The notes beneath the pieces are model-generated. The model saw nothing but the letters and a program-made list of their open reading frames with translations, searched no databases and was not told the DNA's origin. This document shows positions 49,890 through 62,736 of a stretch of 64,000 bases of DNA, piece by piece (positions within the stretch are counted from its first letter, which is position 1; every line of letters begins with the position of its first letter). Origin of the DNA: Parapristionchus giblindavisi (taxonomy: Eukaryota; Nematoda; Chromadorea; Rhabditida; Diplogasteridae); NCBI GenBank assembly GCA_943737045.1, contig CALSFV010000259.1, positions 1-64,000 of the forward strand. Direction: 5' to 3'. Made by a program: the position numbers and the translations under genes.

Positions 49890-52800
49890 CTAATTCATTG
49901 GAGGAGGACAGGAGGGAATGGACGGAGCTCGTGATGTTCGTTTTGTCAGTAACTTCCTCTCATGATCGATAGCATCGGTTAGAGTCTCTTCAGAGACCGA
50001 ACGATCACAACAACCTGCACTCTCTGCGATCTCCTGAAACAATATCGATTATTGATTTTTTTATTATTTTAGATTAGGTAAAGGTAAAGGTAAAGGTACA
50101 ACCCGTTATTCAAGGCACACGAAGTCCTGCGGGATATCACTGCTAGGCCAGTGATATTTCAAGGCCAATATTTTAGATTATTGAATTTCATTTTCCATGA
50201 TTGATCCCTGATTAATTATTGTACATACAAATTACAGTTTGGCACTTTGTTAATTATCTTCAAAATATTCATATTTACCTTATAACGGAATAATTGTTGC
50301 TTGACAGTGTTGAGTTCTTGCTCTTGACTTTGAATAACCTGAATTGTTTTCATTACATCCTTTGACTTTATCAACTCTTAGAGGGTACCTGCATGAGTGC
50401 CTTGAGATGATTCATCAATGGAGCAGCGATGGCTGTTAGTTTGTAGCAAGGAACGGATGGAAGATGTCTATCTGGATCATCCAATGCCAGAGTCATATTC
50501 TGTCCATCGTCGGAGTCCTTGTGGGCTTGCATTCCTGAAAATAGTTCATGGTCATGATCATTTTACTGGATACTTTCATCTCAACACTTTTCTGTACTTT
50601 TGGTGCTTTCACAATTCTGGTTTGGGTTCTCGAGTATGGTACGAAACTTGTCTACATAATTACAGACTAAACTCCTATCTAGAGTTTAACAAAAATATAT
50701 CAGCTTGTTCAAAAAGCACGTTAAAATTTGGTTAAAAATACTTGAATTTTATTGAAATTTCAGATTTGAAAGTTCTGTTGAAAATCATTCACGAAATTTG
50801 ACGAAACTTTTCGTTTGATTACAAAGCAGGTTTCAGTTTGGTTAAAACGCAAGTTTTGATTTTGTTATGCCTGAAATTTGACTAGAGTTCCCTAAGTTTC
50901 TTTATTATTGTCAAATAATGTTTCTTTTAACCTTGATTTATACTGTCCAATAGTCGATTCCCATGTACTATGGAGCTCATAGCAAGTTCTTTAGGATCTC
51001 TCTGCTTGAGATCAGACACATTCAATCCACCCAAAAGTTCGGTCAATTTCTCCAATTGTTCTTCTCGGTGCTTCTGAATTAGTTAGTATATTCATCAGGT
51101 TCTACACGTTTCCGTGTCACTTTACCTATCTATGGTGAATAAATTATTATTATTATATTATTATAATATTATACTTACCGATTCTCCTGGCAGATAGTGA
51201 GCAAGAATCTGTTGTTTGTCCAACAACGCCTGGAAAGATATGAATAAATAATCATATCATGTATTTGCTAATAAGAAAAAGTGTAGGACAAGATTTCTCA
51301 TGTTTTGTGAAGGATCAATGGTTATTGTTACCTGGAAGATGAGTTGATCATTCCTCTTGAGTCTCTCAGTGGGAGTCAGCACAGGTTTGGCATGTTCAAG
51401 AATCGTCGGCTGTCGAATCGTGATCTCATTCGCATTGACCAGACGAGGATGAGTCAACACTTGCACCTCAAATTAAAATTTTATTTACCAAAAATCACTC
51501 TCTGACTACCAAAACTTGGTATTTTTCAGTACTATTTTTGACTTTCTCTCGTATTGACAGTACATACCTTATCTATTCCTTCTCCCTCGACAGTCGAAGC
51601 TCCGACCTCGAATCGGAACGCCCTAGAAATGAAATATCAGTTGCGATCGTTTAGTGAGTCTAGCTTACTCGATGCCCTGTGTCGGTTGTTTCTTCACATA
51701 TTCGATCTGGTCAGACATTAGTTTAAGCCATCTGTAAGAGAGAGAATGTTATCGTCGTTGTGGGGAGAGAAGGAGGAAGCGGAAAGATGAGGGAGAGATT
51801 GAGTGATGAGATGGACACAAAAGACAATAGACCCCCGTTCAGTCGAGAGAGTGACATGGACCCCGGTTGTGGCCATTCAAGATATCTTTCCTCTATCTAT
51901 CTGGTCCCAAACATGAATAGCATGCAATTGAGACTTAGAGAGACAAGGAAAGAGAGAGATAGAGAGAGGGAGAGGGAGAGGGAGAGATAGAAGAATGAGG
52001 GGGATAGAGAGGAAAACAAGAAGAGAAAGAAGAAAGGAGAGAAAGAAGAAAAGAAGAGACAACACAACTTATCTGATTTGGGTTGTGTATGAAAGAAAGA
52101 AACGAAGAAGAATATTCCCTTTGGTAATATTAGAACGAAGATAAAAAGATCGAACATAATAAAAGAACACACGTTTTCCGCTCAGTAGCCGTGGCTGCAC
52201 ACAATTCAAAGATTGTGGCTCCTTTCTGGTCGGGATTTGGAAGAAGAAAGAAGGCTCTCTTGTCGTTTGCCTTCTCCTTCACGATCAGAGGAGCTATGGG
52301 AAATATCGGAGACCACTTTGACTCCTATAAGTAGGTTATGAAAAAAAACGGAACTGAGAGGTGCGTATGAGCTCTCGGGTATTCGATACAAAGTGGGCGG
52401 AGTCTTCTTACTTTGCTTGTTTCGAGGCTCTTGAGAAGGAGCTTATTCCCATCTGAATGGCGTGTCAAAACAACAAGGATTTCTTCGAGAAGAACAACAT
52501 GGACTTCAACCATCTTTCCGCGAGAAAATCTCATTGTCAAATGTCCGTCGTGGATTAGATGGTACCTGAATAATATCAAACTTAACGAGCAAAGAGACGA
52601 TGTTTCTCTTACTTTGTAAGATCGAGACTAGCATAATCATGTCCACTATATTCCTTATCAAATGGAGTTGTGTCCATCTTTCGCTGAAGTTCTTCTAATC
52701 TTCGCAAATTCTCCGCATTTCTCTTGGCTGTATTGACGGCGGAGAGGATCTTCTTAGATTCGAGCACAACTCGATAGAGCTTCTCTTGTTCTTCCTGAAT

Positions 52801-55800
52801 CAAGTAGTCTGTATTAAATATATTAAATATAACTATATTAAATGGATTAGTTACCATTCATCTCTCGTTATGCGATATATAGATATCATACGCACAAAGG
52901 ATTAACATTACTAAATATTGAATACATGAAAAGGGTCTTACGACATTCTCTTCTTGCGTGTATTTCGCCGCTGTTTCTAACAACATGGGATATTTGACCA
53001 ATCGTTGCATCTCAACGGGAAGCATATCCTTCAATTGTAGTTTCCTACACAGGGGATGGCTCTCAACGTCAGATAGCCATCGAGAGAAGTGATCATCCTT
53101 CTTGTTGCACCTCAAAATCACAATTACAATCGACAGTTCTATAGTGCTCTTTTATGCATAACAGAAATGCAATAAAAATTTGAAATCTAATCATCCACTT
53201 TTTCTAGGAAAATGATCAATCTATGAACCATATTCAGAATAAAAAGGAAAATTAAAATTATATTACATTAAATTAAAATAAATTACCTAGATCTCAATAT
53301 GTCGAGGGCGTGCTGTTGATGCTGACAGAATATACTCGTCGCCTTTTTGAGTCGATCTCCATTTTCTCCTTCGAATATATCCTCCATCAACGTGCCGATA
53401 TCACCGTAAAGTCCGTTCAGACTTGGATCCTTTCTCCATTCATCGAATTGATTCCGCATCTTTCGGTTCATTTCCTTTAAAAAACGAAATCAACTGTGTT
53501 TATTGTTTATTCTCATTAATTAAGAATTAAATAATGCACTAAAATATTTTTTAAATCAAATATTTAAACGTGATCGTACTTGATGAATCTCTAGCAATTC
53601 TTCAATGTTCGAGAAGAACAACCATAGAAGATCTTGTGATACTGTGTTCTTCACCATCATTGGTCGATAGAAGATCTTACAGATGATCTTCAAATTGCGT
53701 ACATGCGTCCTCTCCGTATGGAAAAGCTCTAGAATGGTGAATTTCAATATATCTGTGTGTATCCGATATATTGGAGATATTTACGAAAAGAAACTTGTAC
53801 TAACAAGATTTGTGTATTATAAATTTAATTAGTTATTAGGTGGGCGAGATTCACTGTTTCGGCCATTAGGTTCTTGAGATATAATCACTATGTATTTAAT
53901 ATTTGCAATTAAAATTATTCTTTGTGAGAGAATCATAATAAAACACGGACCATAATGTTCATGTTCATTTCATTCTTCAGTAATGTAGTCATCGTATCTT
54001 ACTGCTTACAAATTTCTATCCCTATCCCTATCTCTCTCATCAACTTCCTCTACCAAATAGAGAGTGAACAAAAGGAGAGAGGGAACGAACCATTGATGAC
54101 TTCCTGTCGTTTCTTCTCCTTCGGCTTCATGTGTCTCACAACATCCCAGCTGACTAATTTGTCCAGTGTCGGCACTTCCGTATCCACTTCCATATCACTA
54201 TCATTGTCCGTCAGTGAATTGATCAACCTCCGCACCTGCAAGTTAGGTTGATAGGCGACAACTCGAAAGTGGGCGGAGTCACATACATCGTCATCGTGAC
54301 TGATACTAGACAGTCCACTGACGGATTGAATATCAGATGGGATACGATAGTTCTCGGATATGGCTCTTTCCGATGGGGGACGCCCTTCGACACTGCGATT
54401 ACGACGGGCTATTGTCTACAAAGAACATTATTGAATAATTAAGATTAAATAAAATTGAAAAATCAGTTAGAATTAGGCCTTAACCTCTTCGAGTTCTTCA
54501 GCGGGCACTAGATCAGCTCCCCATGAGAGGGCAGTGGACATGACTGATCGTCCACGAGGAATCACAGAAAGTGGACGAAGATCTTCCGATAGAATCGTTG
54601 TGTTCGATATGATTGTGTTGTTTGTCATATGCGACAGCTGCAATTGAGGCATTGAGTACTACATATGCGCTTCGTTACTCTGGGTTCGAAAACCTACTGT
54701 GACCTAGTCGTCCCTCCCAACAATACTTTCCCAGGCATGAAAATCACTAGATACTCAAACGCTTTGAAATAGTAAGATGCCTAATCATGAATAGAAGAGA
54801 CTCTTACCCTACTCTTCATAGATTGTGATCGGGCGACATCCCCTCGTCGTTCGTTGACTTCACAACCAATACCACTATCACTACTAGTCGATTTGACGTT
54901 GTGATCATGAACCGGAGGTCGATCATCCTCTTCATCTTTCAACGCACGATTCGATTTGCTCTGCAGTATTTTCTTCATAATGAAGAGGATGAAGAAGAAG
55001 AAGAGGCGGACGGTTTGCGTGACTCAGATTAGTCTCATTCTTCTTCTTCTTCTTCTCAACAAATGGTAGACAGACTAGAGGGAGGAAGAACGATGGGAAG
55101 AGAGGAAGGAGGGGAGGAGAGAGGGAGAGGAAGAGGGAGAGGGAGGAGGAGGATGGGGTCAACTCGTTGTAGTCTGCTGTTAGTTCTTCTATTCTACTAC
55201 GATACTACTCGAGGAGTACTAGAGAGAACGCCAAAATGATGTATGGGCTAAAGTGAAAATGAATTGAAAGTGAAGACAGAGGGTAGGACAGCTGCTATCT
55301 AAGGATAGGAAAGGATGATTTAAAAGGAAGAACACTTTAAGACAAAGAATAGAGGGAGACAAGAAGAGAGCTATAGTTCACCTTGGTCGCTCTTTTTTGG
55401 GTGGCCGGATAGCAAGCATCGGCAAGCGACGATGTACAATTCTTGTGCACTACCACATCACAGTCTGAAATATGAATATATCTTTGTTTTATTTTAATTT
55501 TACAGTATTTCCTATTATGCAGCCACACGGGATTTCAATTTGTTTGATTCGTGCAAGAGCATTATTCAAAAAAAAATTGGGACTGTCAATATTAAAAAAA
55601 TACTGACTGAGACAGAAGTATCCGTATGCTTGTATGCCCCAGATCGCGTCTCGGCATTGATAACAATAATGGACAACATTCACGGGATTGTAAGTGAAGA
55701 CATGTCCCTTCACCTAAACGAATAATTAATTATTTAACTAATCTATTTATTTTTAAATGTATATCAATTATGTATACCGTACCTGTAGATTCCTCTTGGG

Positions 55801-58800
55801 AGTCGATGTCTTCATCTTGAACTTTCCTCCTTTCTCTCTCATCAGGAACGTAGGACACTTCTCCAACATTCGCTCCCATTGTGAGGTTGATGGTTTCATG
55901 CCCAGCACAATCTGAGAATGTATCGAAGTGGAAAGTGTCAATGAAAAATTTAAAAAAAATACCGATTGTGCCTCGATAGATGCAAATGGTAGTAAATCTA
56001 GCGAACTCATCTAACTGATTCTATGAGAAACTAAAGTGAATTCAACTCACAAAACTAATCCTATTGAATATGAAAGTAGTCTGACAGCTGTTTTATAGGG
56101 GAAACATGTATAATTTTTGATTTAATGTAAGAGCTACGATAGAGAAGTGAGAGAGATCTAATTGTCAGGTACTAAGTTCAAGACATAGAACATGTTGAGC
56201 ACTCTCATCTAATAACATTTATTACTTTTCTCATTTGTTTTATTTTCCACGTCAATGAGCTGGACGACAGGAACGAACAGACTCTAGCGAGGAGTGCAAA
56301 GAGTCTATTAGCACTAATGAGGTTTGGGTATTGTAATAAGTATAGGAGAAAATGATTTAATTATTAATTAATTAAAGAGAAAAAAGAAGAAAAACTGACC
56401 CTAATCACTGTTGCGAGACTGCTTATGATAGCTTGAGGTTTCGGCTCACAGTTCTCGTAGTCGTTGTTCGCAGAATTGAGCAGAACCTATGATTGGAGGG
56501 GGTTGAGGGGACAACTTCGAGAACGGGTTGAACGGAGATACCTCTAATTGTTTCATGAGCTTGTTCTCTCCAATCTTAGTCTCCGTCGATTCATCACCAC
56601 GAGTCATCTTGTTCAACTGGGAGATGTCATACGAGCTGCCGAGACCTTCAAAACGATTTGTAGATATTAGTGATGTATTTAACCTTTCAAAATGATAAAA
56701 TAATTTAATCTCAGCAATAATGCTTGAAAAAAATCGAACATTTGAATGAGGAGAGCAATACAACAAGGAAAAATATGTTACAATACCAGAAAAAAATAAA
56801 TAAATGCAGGGTTACCCATATCCCTTTTCTGTCTGAAGTCATTGAGATGATCATTGACATCAATCAACGCTCGTTGTCGAGCTGAAGCGAAGATCTTCCT
56901 CAACTTCTCTCCTTCTCCGTCAGTGACGAGAGATGCGGTTGTGACGAGCATCTAACATTGTAAGATTAGATCTATGGTCATATGCAGTGACCACTGGACA
57001 ATGATCAAAGTTCAAAGATCACTGGGCAATGACCGAGCACTCATTTATCAAAGAATATCGATGAAGTTAAATATCTGAGTCGAACAGTCTTTCCACTTTT
57101 GCAGAATTGAAGAACTTTCTTTTTTTCAGAAAGAAAATATTAATAATCCATTGCATTTTGCTAATAGTTACAAAACTTAGAGAGCCCCCCTCCTTCCACC
57201 TCAGAGACATCCCACCCTGGCCTATTCGCAAATAAATCACATTTATATTTCAAACTCACTCGTCAGATTTATGTTTCTCGTTTTGTGCGTATGCATGTTG
57301 ATAAAGTATTTTTCAATCGCTCCTTTTTTTCAAGAATTTTGTACCAAAATATTGATCAAGCAACTCAATTGATTTGTTTTATATATAATTATTTTTTATA
57401 TATAAATATTGTGATAGTGTTGTACTGGGTGATATCATCGTTTATAATTTACCTTGTCAATAGGTTGGATAATAGTTTGATCATGTTGGGTTATTCCCAA
57501 AGGTCCATTGGGAATGAGAAAAGTAGAGAAAATCTCGAATGCCCATCTTCTGAATTCCTTTGCCGATGCTTGTGAGGTTTGATAGGCATCAGTGATAAGA
57601 TAGAAGAACTAAAAGATTAGAATAGATTATGGAGATAGTAGAGCAAAGAATAAGTGTGAAATTTGATAATATAACGCTCATATATCATAGAGATAAATGG
57701 ATTATTCATGAATCCTTTACAGGGATTGGGGCTATACACGTGATACACGTAGAGTATAGAATAGAATAGTATTGGAGTGTAAGATATGCATACAGTAGAA
57801 AAGGAAATCAAAAAGTACACCGGACATCCAGTACTTCTTCGTGTTAATTAGGTTTAATGCAATTGATTGTGAGTGTCAACATTACGTGCGTATTGCTTAG
57901 GGTTCAAATAAATACGGAAAGAGGAACATAATGGTTTGTTTATATTGTCGAAAAACTAATCCACGCAAAGAATTAGGAAGAGATTCTCCACAAACGGAAC
58001 GATGTTCATACATGACAGGGGGAATTCGTGGTATAATGAATGCGTTGATTTGTTGATTTGTTAATATTATTTTTTCGACCATATTGAATTATGAGACGAA
58101 TAACTTACTAATCCGGCAGGATTCGCACTCGAAATGAGATATTCGATGAAAAGGGCAAGATGAGCTGGACGAGACTTGAGCTCGGTGATTGATTGGAATG
58201 GAGTTTGATTGTCCAGCTGAAGATCAACTTTTAAAATGATAAAATAAATGTGATAAATCTGAGAGACGTTGAAGACGGACTATCATGTTAAAAATGAAGA
58301 AAATCATTATGCAAGAAGTTATTATGTTGAACAAAGATTAATCTCAACCAAACATAGCTTGATACATATTTTGAAAACCGTTCCTTTACAAAAGAGATCA
58401 AAATTGTCTCCATTGATTACAAAATATCAATGAAAGCGGGGAAAGGCAGAATAGGATCGTAGTACGGCAAGATGATAGAGATGGGGAAAGGAAAAGATGT
58501 GGAAAGGAGAAATGGAGAAGATAGAGTAAATCGGCCATTGGAGACTAGGAAAGGGAGCCGGATAACGGCATGACACATGCCTCTAACACAATTGGTGTAG
58601 ACGAAGAAGAGACTCAGTCAGGACAGATTGGTGGATCTAAATATCCGTCCCTCTGTCCATCCGATTGAGATAGTGCACAAACAGCGAGGGAGGGATTCGG
58701 AATGGTAGTCTGGAGATCAAAAGAAGAATAGAGAATAAAAAAGAAGAAGAAGAAGATGGAGGAAAGACATGCGTCCGACAATCTCTAACGAGTGCAAGTG

Positions 58801-60535
58801 CTATTTTGAGTAGATTCAGTCGTATTTCGGGAGAGTGGCAACAAAGAGGCTGTTTATACTTACTGTTAGATCGTTCTCGTCACTATCTCCACCTTCATTG
58901 GCGAGCAATTCAGCAGTGGCTGAGGAATTCATCCACGATGGATCAGACTGAAATTATAACATTATTATTATTATTATTATTTATCACACAGTATTATGGG
59001 CTCGCACATCGGAGCTAAAATAGCTGATAATCTGCGAGGAAGCCCCTCACAGACTGAGGCTAATCTAATTAAGATGCAATAACTATTATCAGTGAAGAGG
59101 CTAGACTGACGATGAGCAAGGTTAGCCACTTCATTGATAAACTACAATGATATCCTTGAATCCATCACAGTATATATGAGTTGGATCAGCATATGAGCCC
59201 AATTAAACGTTGAATGAATGGTATGAATGAATGGCTAACCTTGAGTGATAATTGAGATTTGAGTCGCTCCACCCTTAATAATGCCTGATCCAGCTTCTCC
59301 TTCTTCTCGTTAGTTAGTCGTAGGTCCTGTGGGCGGAAGTTGTGAATAAGAGAATGAACTAAGGAGATATATGAGACACAAGTAGAGGAGGGTGGGTAGA
59401 GGACACAATGCGAGAATGAAGAAGAAGTTGGATTGGATAGAAGGCATGAGGAATAGATGAGAGGAAGAGACTCTGGTGGTTTGTGAATTGAACAAGATTG
59501 GAAGGATAGACGAAGGGGGGATAAGATGGACTAGACCGAAGAAAAAGAAGAAGACGATCTGATGATGACTCTTCTTGTAGGAGAAGAGGAATGAGTGAGA
59601 ATGAATGAGAATGAAGAACTATTGTATCATTAAACACAAATGAGAACAATTACAAGATGAAGAAGTTTATGCATTCACATAAACTTATTTCTAGCTAAGA
59701 CAATATGCAATAGAGCATAGAGAGGCGATTTGAGAAGACTGGTATATTTAACTCCAATTATAAAACTACAAAAAACACTTCCCGGGAAGCATTGCAAACA
59801 AACTTGGAGATTAACAAAATATGTCAAAATATACATAGAGTTTTAAAATGCCAGAGATGAATGAGAGGGGATGAAAACGAATAATGATTATAATGAATGA
59901 ACTACGGTAGGTTGTACCTGAATATTTCTCCGTTCGTCTTCTAGCATTCGCTCTATCATCTCTCGTCTATTTATCGCCCTCTCCTCAGGGGACAATGTCT
60001 ACAATTTATATTAATCTTAAAATAATAGCCTGATTTAACGAAAAGTTATATGCGCCCCTAGAGATTGGAATAAAATCAAAACAATGACAAAATACGAACT
60101 TTTCTAAAGATCACAAGCACAAATAGTCAGAATAACTGATAACAGCTTCGCTTCTCTAATTTATCTTTTTTTCTGACACATTTTCGATAAAATGCTCTAT
60201 GTTTATTATTGTTATTAATTATTATAATGCGAACATTATCAGCAAACTGTCATTATTTTCACTGTTAATATACTGTGATATGCTACTGTAAACCAAAAAA
60301 ATTCTACCTGTGGTCCAAGATAAGTGTCCTTCAGATGGTCAATGCTCCGAAGTGATCGAATGTCAGGTGTTTTATAGTCGAGATCAGGCTTAATCTCAAT
60401 ATGCTCGGGTGGTTTGCCCAATAGTGTCAATACCACATTCTGTCCTCCTGCAAAGGAAGGAATGAGATTAAGGAGTGATTAGTCGACGTGGGTGGGGTCA
60501 TTGAAGTGGTCCTCATTAGACTATGGATACTTTCA

Positions 60536-60589
<54 letters not shown>

Positions 60590-62736
60590 ATCTTGTTAAT
60601 GTCTAAGAACGGACGACATTCAACACAACTAACGAGTCAGAAGAATATCAAGACAAGACATCTAACTGATTTGATTTGATATCTTTAAATATTGATCTTG
60701 ATTCGCTACCAATGGAAAATGTTCGATACAGGGAATTAGATATTAGATTGAGAATAGAGACGAAAATTATTATCCATCTTTCATGAATCGTCATGTATAA
60801 CTAGAGAATTGCAGCAGACTACAGAGAAGAGGTCGCAAAAAGTGAACTCATCTGAGAAACGTTTCGTCAAAGTACACTGTTCCTCTAAAGTATCAAGAGG
60901 ATATCTATTTGTAAGTAAAGTCCCCCTTGTCCTCTCTTCCTTCTTTCCTCCGGCACATCTAATGGCATACGGAATCTCTTCTCGCATCTACAACATCTGA
61001 TATCCCCCCTTGCTGCCCCATTCAAATGTTAGAATTGTCTCCCAGTGTGTATCTCGTTTCATGGAGTCTTTATTCATCCTCGTCGTCACTACTATCATAT
61101 GGAGCCGTCTACGATGATTTCCTCCACCCCCACATATCTTCATATACACTTCCGACTTCCCGAATATACAGAATAACACTCACGCATCACACGCTTGTAC
61201 ACAGCGTCCTTCCCCCTAGAGCTAAAGAATAGGAAAATGATAAATATAAATGCGCCCAAAAAGCACTGCTTATATTTGTGTTTGATAGTGACAAAGAGGA
61301 GATGAGGGAATAGGACCCAAGGAGGGGAATCTCTCTATCCCGCACTTTGTCTCTACTCTACTCACTTTCTCTCTCAATCTCTTTCCTCTTCGCGCACTCT
61401 CAATCTCCCATCTCTCTGTGTTGCTTTATCTCTATCTTTTCTTGTCTATCTCTTTCACTCTATCTTAGTTACTCTAACTCTTTCTATCAGTCTCCCACTC
61501 TGTTTCGTTATGTGGTCCTCCTCCCTCTTCTCTCCCTCTTCTTCTCTTGTCGACCCCCGGGAATAGTGTTATCAATCTCGCTCTAGAGCACTCTTCCATA
61601 AAAGAGGAGGAAGAGGACCTCTATGTGAGAGAGAATGAAAGATGACACAAATTCATATTCAATATTCTCCTCTGAGAACAGGAAGACGACAAAGGATGGA
61701 GTGAGTGAGATAATAAAAACAAGGAAGGAATAGAGATTGGCATGTCATCTGAATTGTTTTGACTGCTAGTTAGATCTGCCGCCCTTTCTCTCCCTCTCGG
61801 CCTATCTATCTACCTTCCCAAGGGAGGAGTCTCGAGAGAAGAGAGGTGAAAATAGACTATGGAGTGACGACGTAGAGCAAAGATCAAACCTGATATCATA
61901 CGGACTACTTCGAGATAATTCTGACTGGTCACGGGCATTCCATTGACCTGAAACACACGAGTTATCAACGATCAAGATGCCTCGTTATGCCTCGTTAAAT
62001 TTGCCTTACGTGCCTACGCCGTAACCTCCTCCGCCGCGCCTCCGTCGTTACGGCATAGGTTACGGCGTAAAGACGTAACGCAAATGTAACGATGCACTAT
62101 GAAGTAAACACATGTCATGATGTCATGAAATATACACAGTTTGTTGTTTGTTTGCAAGTAAAATATTCTAGGACTAGACTTATTAGGGTTATCACTGTTG
62201 TGGTAACCAAAATTATCGATCATTGTGGATAGCTTGCGCAATTGTGATTTCTAGATCAGTATCACGAGAAAATGAGCTATACGAAGGCTAGGACAATGCT
62301 AGAAATGGTGAGTGATGTCGAATGTGAGAAGATCGTCAACTATCTCGCTCTTCAAACAAAGACACAAATACATTTGTCTCATCTCATCTATCATCATCAT
62401 CATCTTTTTTCTCCTCTTCTCACCTTGAGTATCCGATCTCCCTGACGAACTCCTGCACAGAAAGCTGCTCCCTCTGGTCGTACCGTATACACAAACACTG
62501 GATGATCACCCGTCACTGTCAGGCCGTATCCATCCTTAATCATGCACTTAAGTTAAGCCAGCGTGACTTATTAAATCTTATGAAGTCACTGGTACTTTGG
62601 ATTACGGTCGGTTATATTATGATAGAGCTCAAAGAGCTACCTAAGGATTAAGGACATACTCTTTGTCGTTGGACGACGACACATCTTTCGATCATTCCTT
62701 TGTCCGCGATGGATGATCCAGTGTTATTGCTTCCAA
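49890..62736 (-). CDS. rhgf-1: PDZ-RhoGEF (ARHGEF11/12 type), 5' end not found (33 exons, at least 1313 aa)
   Basis: Guanine nucleotide exchange factor for Rho, linking G12-type G proteins to actomyosin and neuronal signalling. Main exon groups on the minus strand: PDZ, 62736-62660, 62534-62424, 61947-61890 and 60447-60308 (DGYGLTVTGDHPVFV; GAAFCAGVRQGDRILKVNG); coiled coil 59998-59240; LH/RGS-like 58216-55783 (SRPAHLALFIEYLI); C1 55713-55608 and 55464-55382, with the complete H-x12-C-x2-C ... C-x2-C-x4-H-x2-C-x7-C zinc pattern; Ser-rich linker 54960-54287; DH 54235-52613 (TERTHVRNLK; MQRLVKYPMLLETAAKY); PH 52565-51669 ending WLKLMSDQI; C-terminal tail 51622-49890. All 33 junctions keep frame. 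The domain order equals vertebrate ARHGEF11/12 and nematode RHGF-1. The first exon seen enters in phase 1, so at least one upstream exon is missing, either in 62737-64000 or beyond the window. Confidence 0.93.
50065..50180 (-). mobile_element. SINE-like insertion with 12-bp target duplication
   Basis: A 92-bp segment (50077-50168) in a RhoGEF intron is flanked by exact 12-bp repeats TATTTTAGATTA at 50065-50076 and 50169-50180. On the minus strand it ends in a short tandem tail of TTTACC units, and contains TGGCCTAGCAG, which fits the RNA polymerase III A-box consensus; GGGTTGTACC near the end is a poor B box. A stem (GATATCACTG with CAGTGATATT) can form. Length, duplication and tail suggest retroposition, possibly of a small tRNA-derived SINE. 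Confidence 0.65.
51950..51990. repeat. GA-rich low-complexity tract in RhoGEF intron
   Basis: GAGAGATAGAGAGAGGGAGAGGGAGAG tract, part of a purine-rich intron between the PH-domain exons. Confidence 0.8.
54961..54978 (-). other. Possible internal start codon for a short RhoGEF isoform
   Basis: Directly upstream of the exon beginning at 54960, the minus strand reads ATG AAG AAA ATA CTG CAG, in frame with the exon. The same CTGCAG serves as the splice acceptor for the long form. A transcript starting here would lack PDZ, LH and C1 and keep DH-PH. The preceding purine-rich and CT-rich sequence could be an internal promoter, but no promoter element is proven. Confidence 0.4.
60535..60589. repeat. 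(TC)n microsatellite in RhoGEF intron
   Basis: Nearly perfect TC dinucleotide run with two TTTC interruptions, about 90 nt upstream (on the minus strand) of the exon at 60447-60308. Confidence 0.9.
61989..62095. repeat. Long inverted repeat in RhoGEF intron
   Basis: Two 39-nt arms (61989-62027 and 62057-62095) are inverted copies with about six mismatches around a 29-nt GC-rich loop. The innermost 13 bp, with ACGCCGTAACCT against AGGTTACGGCGT, are perfect. It lies between the second PDZ exon and the exon at 61947-61890, and could be a foldback element or an intronic dsRNA hairpin. Confidence 0.75.

Noticed and set aside
54640..54720. GGTTCGAAAACC-like sequence resembling a tRNA T-loop
   Set aside because: There is no matching acceptor stem or D/anticodon arm at the proper distance, and it lies in a RhoGEF intron.
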